Positions 1 to 5,368 of a DNA stretch of 5,538 nucleotides are shown here, one piece after another; the first letter of the stretch is position 1, and each line of letters begins with the position of its first letter. This stretch comes from Chitinophagaceae bacterium. Its GTDB lineage: Bacteria > Bacteroidota > Bacteroidia > Chitinophagales > Chitinophagaceae. The stretch is taken from the NCBI GenBank assembly GCA_025362915.1, contig JANYEU010000434.1, positions 1 through 5,538 on the forward strand. The letters are read 5' to 3'. The translations under genes and the position numbers were made by a program. A model generated the notes under the pieces. The model saw only the letters and a program-made list of their open reading frames with translations. It did not search any database and was not told the DNA's origin.

Positions 1-203
1 ATTTGCGCGAGAACTATCATATATTCTGTTCTATTGTGGTGTATCCGGTAATACCTAAGGGGCATATCATCTATCGCCTTATACCAACTTCAATTCATAC
101 TGATGAAGACATTGAAGAAACACTAAAGGCGTTCAGCGAAACAAAAGAGAAATTGGAAGCGGGTGCGTACAAGGTAGAGTTGATACCAGACATGGCTGAT
201 TAA
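1..203 (+). CDS. C-terminal fragment of a PLP-dependent alpha-oxoamine synthase (Kbl/BioF/SPT-like)
   Basis: This is the last 67 codons of a gene that starts outside the window; the frame is open from the edge to a TAA at 201-203. The TTG at 3-5 should be read as an internal Leu, not as a start. The segment IFCSIVVYPVIPKGHIIYRL followed by IPTSIHTDEDIEETLKAF matches the small C-terminal domain of fold-type I PLP enzymes that condense an amino acid with an acyl-CoA, such as glycine C-acetyltransferase, 8-amino-7-oxononanoate synthase and serine palmitoyltransferase. In this family the YPV(I/V)PKG stretch precedes an Arg that contacts the substrate carboxylate, and here the Arg in IIYRLIP fits. 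The PLP lysine and the large domain lie outside the window, so substrate and pathway cannot be decided. It is the only plus-strand gene here and runs convergently toward kdsA. The family call is firm; a specific kbl, bioF or SPT assignment is not. Confidence 0.82.
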   Translation, partial: LRENYHIFCSIVVYPVIPKGHIIYRLIPTSIHTDEDIEETLKAFSETKEKLEAGAYKVELIPDMAD

Positions 204-223
204 GATATCATCGACTTTTCAAC

Positions 224-268
224 TAAATAAGATAGGCTGTCCAATGTTTGGACAGCCTATCTTATTTA
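224..268 (+). terminator. Long perfect hairpin after the oxoamine synthase gene, probable (bidirectional) terminator
   Basis: Positions 224-242 and 250-268 are perfect reverse complements (19 bp), and two more A-T pairs can close the loop down to TGT. The core is GATAGGCTGTCC paired with GGACAGCCTATC, flanked by AAATAA on the left and TTATTTATA on the right, so each strand ends the stem in a run rich in U. It begins 20 nt after the TAA at 203. The position suggests it ends the upstream gene; the symmetry could let it also stop transcripts coming leftward from kdsA. The stem is longer than most intrinsic terminators and the U-tract is interrupted. Confidence 0.75.
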
Positions 269-286
269 TAACAGCATTTTAATGTT

Positions 287-524
287 AACACATAGGAGCA
301 TAGGGAGATAGGAAACATAGCCTTAAAAAATGAAATCAGAAGTCTTAAAGAGATACCACCTAGTGGAATTTCTTTATCTCCTGTCTCCCTTGCTCCTATT
401 ATATAGCTTCTTTTCAAAAGATGTTGGTCAATGCTATGAAATAGCATTTTCCTATGTGCCCTTTCTCTTAACTTCTTTTTTAAATTAATACTATCAGACC
501 TATGTGCCTATGCTCCTATGTGTT
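287..524. repeat. Nested inverted-repeat element made of ATAGG units spaced 8 bp apart
   Basis: The left arm, 287-312, and the right arm, 499-524, are reverse complements at 24 of 26 positions, including a perfect 18-bp core AACACATAGGAGCATAGG (287-304 against 507-524). Each arm is a short array: ATAGG starts at 292, 300 and 308 on the plus strand, and CCTAT lies at 499, 507 and 515, an 8-bp step in both. A third related copy in the right-arm orientation occupies 379-399 and pairs with 292-313 with one bulge and one G-U-type mismatch. A partial copy, CCTATGTGCC, is at 451-460. The left arm can therefore pair with either right copy. No transposase and no convincing coding frame lie inside. It fills most of the 342-bp gap between the convergent genes. 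It could be a small non-autonomous intergenic repeat or a 3'-end RNA structure; I cannot tell which. Confidence 0.7.
430..448 (+). other. Small perfect hairpin within the repeat region
   Basis: AATGCTAT (430-437) and ATAGCATT (441-448) form an 8-bp perfect stem around a GAA loop, followed by TT on the plus strand. It is AT-rich and has only a very short U-tract, so terminator function is doubtful. It lies between two of the ATAGG-type copies and may be the tip of a larger folded structure. Confidence 0.4.
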
Positions 525-545
525 GAATTTTTTCTCCATAAGACG

Positions 546-1370
546 TTATAAAACAGCCTTTCTGATACGTAACAATTGCTCAAGCAATGGCTCCAATAAA
601 TCTAACCGAAGCATGTTTGCCCCATCGCTTTTTGCAACAGCAGGGTTGGGATGTGTTTCTATAAACAACCCATCTGCACCAGTAGCAATAGCAGCTTTTG
701 CAATAGTACCTATCAATTGGGGGTTACCACCAGTAACACCGCTTGTTTGGTTGGGTTGCTGCAAGCTATGTGTACAATCCATAATTACGGGTACGTTTTG
801 TTCTTTCATCCAAGTAATATTACGGTAATCAACCACCAAATCCTGATAGCCGAATGTATTACCACGTTCTGTCAGCATTATTTTGTTGTTACCTGCCTTT
901 TGTATTTTTTCTACCGCAAACTTCATGGATGGTCCACTCAGGAACTGTCCTTTTTTCACATTGACAACCTTACCAGTTTCAGCAGCAGCTACCAATAAAT
1001 CAGTTTGCCTACACAAAAAAGCGGGTATCTGCAATACGTCTATATACTTTGCAGCAATGTCTGCTTCCTCATGCGCATGGATGTCTGAGGTGGTAGATAA
1101 TCCGAATGTCTGTCCCACTTTTTTTATCAATTCCAATCCTGTATCATCGCCCAAGCCAGTAAAAGAATTGGCACTTGTACGGTTTGCCTTGCGATAGCTT
1201 GCCTTAAATATATAGGGTATTTCCAGTCGTTTACAGATGGTATATATCTTGTCTGCAATTTCCATTACAATCTCCTCACTTTCCACCACGCATGGTCCTG
1301 CAATCAGGAAGAAATTATCTGGATTATAAGATTGCGTTTTACATAAATCTGATAAGAAACTAGGTAGCAT
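546..1370 (-). CDS. kdsA: 3-deoxy-8-phosphooctulonate synthase (KDO-8-P synthase), metal-dependent type
   Basis: The 274-residue product condenses phosphoenolpyruvate with D-arabinose 5-phosphate to KDO 8-phosphate (EC 2.5.1.55) in the cytoplasm, the first committed step toward the KDO sugar of the LPS inner core. It is a TIM-barrel enzyme of the DAHP/KDO8P synthase family, and the length is close to that of E. coli KdsA. Visible motifs are LIAGPCVVES (residues 22-31), KASYRKANRTS (56-66, the KANR arabinose-phosphate signature), LTERGNTFGY (166-175), DCTHS (198-202) and FIETHPNPAVAKSDGA (236-251). Cys27, His201, Glu238 and Asp249 match in order and spacing the metal ligands of the Aquifex-type enzyme; non-metal enzymes such as that of E. 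coli have Asn in place of the Cys. The ATG at 1370 leaves about 20 residues before the first barrel motif, which is normal. The gene stands alone: no other KDO or lipid A gene is in the window, and repeats lie on both sides. Confidence 0.96.
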   Translation of the reverse strand: MLPSFLSDLCKTQSYNPDNFFLIAGPCVVESEEIVMEIADKIYTICKRLEIPYIFKASYRKANRTSANSFTGLGDDTGLELIKKVGQTFGLSTTSDIHAHEEADIAAKYIDVLQIPAFLCRQTDLLVAAAETGKVVNVKKGQFLSGPSMKFAVEKIQKAGNNKIMLTERGNTFGYQDLVVDYRNITWMKEQNVPVIMDCTHSLQQPNQTSGVTGGNPQLIGTIAKAAIATGADGLFIETHPNPAVAKSDGANMLRLDLLEPLLEQLLRIRKAVL

Positions 1371-1528
1371 ATTACAATTATTTAGGCTGCTAAACTAGCT
1401 ATTTTACCACTTGGAACGCCAAGAAAAATACACCAAGAACACAAGGGTTTATCAAATTCTATCTTACTACCGTGTATTCTTTGTGAAAATCTTTGTTTTT
1501 TTGGTGATAAATCCTAGGTTATTGAAAT
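1371..1528 (-). promoter_or_regulatory. kdsA upstream region with a weak promoter candidate
   Basis: This gap must hold the kdsA promoter, since the next gene upstream is on the same strand and ends in its own terminator at 1529-1563. On the minus strand, TAGTTTAG at about 1389-1396 resembles the Bacteroidota -7 element TAnnTTTG with one mismatch. A TTG about 22 nt further upstream could serve as the -33 element. No Shine-Dalgarno sequence precedes the ATG, only an AT-rich leader, as is usual in this phylum. The promoter assignment is weak. Most of the rest of the gap is taken up by an imperfect palindrome described separately. Confidence 0.25.
1410..1508. repeat. Imperfect inverted repeat rich in CACAAAGAA-like units, upstream of kdsA
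   Basis: CACCAAGAACACAAGG (1431-1446) and the reverse complement of 1470-1485, CACAAAGAATACACGG, agree at 13 of 16 positions across a 23-nt spacer. Outside these arms CGCCAAGAAAAA (from 1418) is partly matched by TTTTTTTGGTG (1496-1505) on the other side, so the palindrome continues with more mismatches. A small perfect dyad CTTGG-AACG-CCAAG sits at 1410-1423 on the left edge. The architecture, two outward-facing arms of short CA/AAG units around a central spacer, parallels the element at 287-524, but the sequence is different. It may be a decayed intergenic repeat or a 5' leader structure of the kdsA transcript. Confidence 0.5.
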
Positions 1529-1563
1529 AAAAAAGCCCCGCAGCAATGCTACAGGGCTTTATT
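1529..1563 (-). terminator. Intrinsic terminator of the outer-membrane protein gene
   Basis: On the minus strand AAAGCCCTGTAGC, loop ATT, then GCTGCGGGGCTTT forms 11 pairs out of 13 (arms 1532-1544 and 1548-1560), followed directly by a run of T ending in TTTTTTATTT. It lies 22 nt past the stop codon of the barrel gene (1585-2343). GC-rich stem, short loop and U-tract make this a textbook intrinsic terminator and show that kdsA is transcribed separately. Confidence 0.9.
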
Positions 1564-1584
1564 AATAGTTCAAATAACTTTTGT

Positions 1585-2343
1585 TTAAAACCTAATACCC
1601 ACATTAATTCCCAATGCCCTGATACCAGCCCAAGGACCATCTACAATAATCTTTGCAGTTGGTGTTGTTTGGCTTACAGTACCAGACACCTTGAAAGGGG
1701 AAGGTTGTATTGAGTTAATGCCTTCTTGTATTGAACTTCTCTCTGTTTGAGAAACTTGAGAATTTGGATGATTTTTATCGGTAGGGGTATAAGTTGCATT
1801 TATATCTCCATGAGCAGAGCCATAGTGTGCGCCTATTATCCAAATATCAATGACCACCTTTTTAAATAGTTGGTGTTGTGTACCAATCATCAATCCACCA
1901 CTCATAGAAGTTATACTACCCTTAAAGTCTGCTTTTCTATTTAAGGTATTGCTAGATGAGTTTGAATACTTGAGGGGAACATATAAATTCATTGAAGAAT
2001 AGCGTGCATAAGGTGCCAGATAAAAGCCCCTCATCCCACCTAATATATAAAAACGTAATTCGGGTGTGATAGTTAGATTGCCTACTGTGGTATTTTCGTA
2101 ATCAATATAAGATGAGATGGAAAGGTTTTGTATCTCATTCTTAAAAGGCAAATTTCTACTAGGCATTTTGGATACTCCGAGTGAGAGGGTTAAGTGAGGT
2201 GCGATATGCCGTTCGTAAGTCAGACCAAAGTTTCCCAAAGCGTAAGCTGTTAGGTTTGCTTTAATGATGTTGTTGCCTCCTATCAAACTTTGGGCACTAG
2301 AGAGAAGCGGAAGAAATAACAGGATGGCAATTGATTTTTTCAT
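1585..2343 (-). CDS. Secreted outer-membrane beta-barrel protein, DUF3575-like
   Basis: The 252-residue product starts with a signal peptide: MKK, a hydrophobic stretch to residue 14, and likely cleavage after SSA (A17, before Q18). The remainder alternates polar and hydrophobic residues and ends in an aromatic residue (GINVGIRF), both typical of outer-membrane barrels. The stretches IIKANLTAYALGNFGLTYER (26-45), ITPELRFYILGGMRGFYLAP (92-111), MSGGLMIGTQHQLFKKVVID (147-166), GAHYGSAHGD (171-180) and DGPWAGIRALG (235-245) recall the DUF3575 family of Bacteroidota, from memory and not by search. Residues 183-230 are polar and rich in Ser, Thr and Gln, and would suit a surface loop. The molecular role is unknown. 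The gene begins 30 bp after the Rrf2 regulator gene on the same strand, with no terminator between, and ends in a strong terminator, so the two are probably one transcript. Confidence 0.8.
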   Translation of the reverse strand: MKKSIAILLFLPLLSSAQSLIGGNNIIKANLTAYALGNFGLTYERHIAPHLTLSLGVSKMPSRNLPFKNEIQNLSISSYIDYENTTVGNLTITPELRFYILGGMRGFYLAPYARYSSMNLYVPLKYSNSSSNTLNRKADFKGSITSMSGGLMIGTQHQLFKKVVIDIWIIGAHYGSAHGDINATYTPTDKNHPNSQVSQTERSSIQEGINSIQPSPFKVSGTVSQTTPTAKIIVDGPWAGIRALGINVGIRF

Positions 2344-2373
2344 TATTTGAGATTTATTCGGTGAATGTACTGA

Positions 2374-2790
2374 TTAAATATCAACCTTTGCTATATCCGC
2401 CACAGTTTTACTTTCCAATATAGTCAATGTTGCATCTCTAACTTCTTTTAACACATTACTTAGTCCACAATGTCTTTCATCGCAGTTCTTGCATTTTTGG
2501 TAAAAATTAAGGCTCACGCAGGGCAATAAAGCAATAGGACCTTCGATTAGCCTGATTACTTTTGCCAAACGGACATCAGATGGGGGCTGGTTAAAGAAAT
2601 AACCACCACCTTTTCCTTTTTTGCTATTTAGTATGCCCGCCTTCTTTAATTCCAAAAGAATATTTTCTAAAAACTTAAGTGGGATATTCTTTTTGTCTGC
2701 TATTTCTGCTATCAGTACAGGTTCCCCATTATCATTTTGTGCCAAATACATTAATGCCTTAAAAGCATATTGCGTTTTCATTGAAAGCAT
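2374..2790 (-). CDS. Rrf2-family transcriptional regulator with a four-cysteine, possibly Fe-S-binding, motif
   Basis: I place the start at the ATG at 2790, giving 138 residues beginning MLSMKTQYAFKALMYLAQ, the standard Rrf2 N-terminus. The frame stays open to an ATG at 2832, but those 14 extra residues have no family counterpart and would cover a likely operator. The winged helix-turn-helix follows: VLIAEIADKKNIPLKFLENI (25-44), then LKKAGILNSKKGKGGGY with the KGxGGGY wing (48-64). Near the C-terminus Cys91, Cys100, Cys103 and Cys108 form C-x8-C-x2-C-x4-C. Rrf2 regulators such as IscR and NsrR bind [2Fe-2S] or [4Fe-4S] clusters through three Cys in this region, so redox, iron or NO sensing is plausible but inferred. 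The spacing differs from E. coli IscR and there is no neighbouring isc or suf gene, so I give no symbol. The downstream barrel gene is a probable target or operon partner. Confidence 0.92.
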   Translation of the reverse strand: MLSMKTQYAFKALMYLAQNDNGEPVLIAEIADKKNIPLKFLENILLELKKAGILNSKKGKGGGYFFNQPPSDVRLAKVIRLIEGPIALLPCVSLNFYQKCKNCDERHCGLSNVLKEVRDATLTILESKTVADIAKVDI

Positions 2791-2806
2791 GTTCCTATAA
2801 TTTATC

Positions 2807-2823
2807 CGTGCAAAATAAGCACG
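2807..2823. promoter_or_regulatory. Candidate operator: CGTGC-N7-GCACG dyad ahead of the Rrf2 gene
   Basis: CGTGC (2807-2811) and GCACG (2819-2823) are perfect inverted half-sites around AAAATAA, with their centres 12 bp apart, close to one helical turn. The dyad lies 17-33 bp upstream of the chosen ATG and overlaps TTATTTTG on the minus strand, a near match to the Bacteroidota -7 box TAnnTTTG. Rrf2 proteins usually repress their own promoters, so the location suits autoregulation. A 5-bp dyad is short enough to occur by chance in a gap of this size, so location is the main support. Confidence 0.33.
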
Positions 2824-3136
2824 ACCTACCAAATAAATTCTTTTCCCACAAATAAAATAGACTTTCTGTATAAAAGAGTTTTAAATAGTTATCCTTCTTT
2901 TGATCCTATCGCCCATGATTCTCTACAAAAAACATAGTTTATTATATCATACCTATTTATTTAATAAAAGTCTTATCGATACCCATTCCTTGAATACAAC
3001 TTGTCGATCCTGTAAACTCTTTATTTTGTTAATTGACATAATGCAGGCTGCCAAATTAATCTTAAAGTGATTTTTAGTGTTTGCTCTTCAACGGTTTCAG
3101 TTTGCAGGAGGCAGACTACAGCCAAAGGTTTCAAAA
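2824..3136. other. Non-coding gap between the LRR gene and the Rrf2 gene
   Basis: Both flanking genes are on the minus strand, so this gap should contain the end of the LRR transcript and part of the Rrf2 promoter. I find no strong intrinsic terminator: the best hairpin, AGTTTGC (3099-3105) with GCAGACT (3111-3117), has a mismatch and no U-tract. The sequence is AT-rich with no convincing repeat, tRNA or conserved RNA. A 51-codon plus-strand frame (2915-3070) is present but unsupported. Confidence 0.5.
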
Positions 3137-5368
3137 CTATTCCTTTACAAAACCAACCCCACTTATTTTGCCATCAGTAGTTTGAATACGCAGGTGATAT
3201 CCCCCTACTGCTAAACCACTTACAGTAAGTGGTGGGTTAGTAGCGTCTTTTAATATTTGTGTTTGTAGAATCCTGCCTAAATTATCTACCAATTGCACAG
3301 AAGCAATATGATTACAACTAATAGTTACAGAACTCTTTGCAGGGTTGGGATACACTGATAACTGATTACTGTTTACTGTAAACTGCACAGACACCACTTT
3401 GCTGTAAGTAAAACTACCATCTTTATCTACACTTTGTAGCCTGTAGTAGTTGATGACGTTTGCAGGGCTGTTATCTGTAAACTGATACCTATTTGCCCCA
3501 CTACCTATTGCTTTTACAGTGCCTATATCTGTAAAGGAACTGCCATTAGTACTGCGTTGAATAATGAAATAGCTGGTGTTTAGCTCCCCTATTGTTTGCC
3601 ATTGCAACTGCACCTGTGCATTCATTGCTTTTGCTTGCAGGTTAATGGCTTTGATAGGCAAAGGAAAAGTTACCAATGTATCACTATATAAAATTAAATG
3701 AGTTGCCACAGTATTGGCGGCTACCACCCAATATTTACCCCCATCAGAAATTGTGTAGGTGCTATCCCCCACTTTTGTTGCTACCAATACACTGTCCTTA
3801 TACCAATAAAAGGTATTATTGGCTAGAGTGCCTCCTACAGAAACCGACAATACATTGCCGTTTTTATAAATCGGAATAGTAGCTTGTGGGGCATAAGCCT
3901 GACCTAAACTTACATATCTTACTGAGTTAACAAAGCCTTCTATCCCATCAAATGTGTATTGATTATTATCTAGTTCCACGTCTCTTAGAAAATAGTTTGG
4001 ATTAGCAAATGAAGGAATATACCCACTCAATTTATTATTACTTAATATTAATCCACTTAGGTAGGGTAAGTTTCCTATTGAGGCTGGAATAGAGCCACTC
4101 AATTGATTATTATTTAAAAGCAAATTACTTAACTTAGTTAAGTTTCCTATTGAAGAAGGAATAGAGCCACTTAATTGATTACCCTGAAACCAAATGGTTT
4201 TTATACTGGCAATATTTCCTATTGAGGCAGGTATAGAACCACTTAATTGATTAAAATCTAAAGCTATACGGTTTAGATTGGTTAAATTTCCTATTGAAGA
4301 AGGTATTGAATCGCTTAACAGATTATAACTTAAATCTAATTCTGTCAGATTGGATAAGTTTCCTAATGAAGCAGGAATAGTACCACTTAATTGATTAATA
4401 TATAGCTGCAAGTTGGTTAGATTGGATAAGCTTCCTAATGAAGTAGGAATAGCACCGCTCAATTTATTATTGTCTAAATCCAAACTTAATAGGTTAGTTA
4501 GTTTTCCTAGTGAAGAAGGAATAGCACTACTTAATTGACAATATCCCATATTTAAATATTGAAGACTGGTTACAGATCCTAAAAAAGTAGGAATAAAAGT
4601 AAATAGGTTGCCACTAAAATCTAGATTGGTTAGTTTGGTTAAGTTTACCAATGAAGAAGGAATAGGATCGCTCATTCTATTACCTCCCAAACCTAGGTTT
4701 GTCAGGTTGGTTAATTTTCCTATGGAAGAAGGGATAGTATCAGTTAAATAACAGCTACTCAAATCCAGATTTATTAGCTTGGCCAGGTTGCCAATGGAAG
4801 AAGGAAGTGAATTTTGTAATGTGTTGTAACTTAAATTCAAATTTGTAAGATTTATTAAGTTTCCTATGGAAGATGGAATAGGTCCAGCTAATTGATTCCC
4901 GCCTAAGTTCATATTAGTAAGGCTAGCTAGATTTCCCAATTCAGCCGGAATAGTACCACTTAATGTATTACTTGTCAAGACCAAACTTGTTAGGTTGGTT
5001 AGGTTTCCTAATGATGCAGGAATAGAGCCGTTCAACTGATAATTAAGACTCAAATTCAAATAGCTAAGACTGGATAAGTTTCCTAAAGTATATGGAATTG
5101 ACCCTTTTAAGCCATTCCCTATTGCACTATCATTTAAGTGTATACTTGTTACCCGTCCTCTACTCACAGTTATACCCCACCAAGTACTTACAGGGGCAGT
5201 AGTTAACCAGTTTGTATGAAAATACCAGTTTGCTCCACCTGTACTGTCATACAAATTTACCAAAGCAAGGCTGTCTTGTGTGTTTACTTGTGCTTTGAGG
5301 TTCTTTGTACATAAGCAGAAGATAATGGCAAGTATCCCTACTACACACTTTAGTCTTAATAGTTTCAT
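3137..5368 (-). CDS. Secreted leucine-rich-repeat protein with Ig-like, Fn3-like and T9SS sorting domains
   Basis: The 743-residue product has a signal peptide (hydrophobic 9-20, likely cleavage after KA at 26, before Q27). An N-terminal LRR cap follows (about 32-90: DSLALVNLYDSTGGANW, then TNW and STWWGITVSRGRVTSIHL). Fifteen plant-type repeats of the form IPxSLGNLxxLxxLxLxxNxLSG run from about 91 to 451. Thirteen are exactly 24 residues, one is 25 (91-115) and one is 23 (236-258). Residues about 494-568 look like an Ig-like fold (TFYWYKDSVLV, GGKYWVVA). Residues about 570-664 are the Fn3-like domain common before sorting signals (VQLQWQT, YFIIQRSTNGSSF, NYYRLQSVDKDG). The tail from 669 has the type A T9SS signature LSVYPNP and ends GGYHLRIQTT...VGFVKE. 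It is expected to cross the outer membrane through the type IX system and to be released or anchored at the surface. LRR ligands vary too widely to infer the target. It appears to be a single-gene unit. Confidence 0.93.
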   Translation of the reverse strand: MKLLRLKCVVGILAIIFCLCTKNLKAQVNTQDSLALVNLYDSTGGANWYFHTNWLTTAPVSTWWGITVSRGRVTSIHLNDSAIGNGLKGSIPYTLGNLSSLSYLNLSLNYQLNGSIPASLGNLTNLTSLVLTSNTLSGTIPAELGNLASLTNMNLGGNQLAGPIPSSIGNLINLTNLNLSYNTLQNSLPSSIGNLAKLINLDLSSCYLTDTIPSSIGKLTNLTNLGLGGNRMSDPIPSSLVNLTKLTNLDFSGNLFTFIPTFLGSVTSLQYLNMGYCQLSSAIPSSLGKLTNLLSLDLDNNKLSGAIPTSLGSLSNLTNLQLYINQLSGTIPASLGNLSNLTELDLSYNLLSDSIPSSIGNLTNLNRIALDFNQLSGSIPASIGNIASIKTIWFQGNQLSGSIPSSIGNLTKLSNLLLNNNQLSGSIPASIGNLPYLSGLILSNNKLSGYIPSFANPNYFLRDVELDNNQYTFDGIEGFVNSVRYVSLGQAYAPQATIPIYKNGNVLSVSVGGTLANNTFYWYKDSVLVATKVGDSTYTISDGGKYWVVAANTVATHLILYSDTLVTFPLPIKAINLQAKAMNAQVQLQWQTIGELNTSYFIIQRSTNGSSFTDIGTVKAIGSGANRYQFTDNSPANVINYYRLQSVDKDGSFTYSKVVSVQFTVNSNQLSVYPNPAKSSVTISCNHIASVQLVDNLGRILQTQILKDATNPPLTVSGLAVGGYHLRIQTTDGKISGVGFVKE

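Noticed and set aside
262..447. A 61-codon minus-strand open frame in the gap after the oxoamine synthase gene
   Set aside because: It overlaps the terminator stem and the ATAGG repeats, its product resembles no family, and its start lies inside a small hairpin. Most likely chance.
502..1197. Several plus-strand open frames of 104-115 codons opposite kdsA
   Set aside because: They lie antisense to a firmly identified gene, overlap one another in different frames and have Cys/Ser-rich products typical of shadow frames.
2857..2871. ATAGACTTTCTGTAT as an operator for the Rrf2 regulator
   Set aside because: Only four of six position pairs are complementary, and it lies farther from the gene than the perfect dyad at 2807-2823.
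2915..3070. A 51-codon plus-strand frame starting ATGATTCTC in the gap upstream of the Rrf2 gene
   Set aside because: No ribosome-binding or promoter signal, no recognisable motif, and frames of this length are common by chance in AT-rich gaps that have few stops in one frame.
3099..3117. Hairpin after the LRR gene as its terminator
   Set aside because: The stem has only seven positions with one mismatch, and no T-run follows on the minus strand.
3676..3879. A 67-codon plus-strand frame within the LRR gene
   Set aside because: It is antisense to the Ig-like region of a well-supported protein and has no recognisable domain.
4010..5110. Regular 72-bp DNA periodicity that could be taken for a CRISPR-like or satellite array
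   Set aside because: The period equals 24 codons and the translation is a clean leucine-rich repeat; the units vary internally as protein repeats do and there are no spacers.
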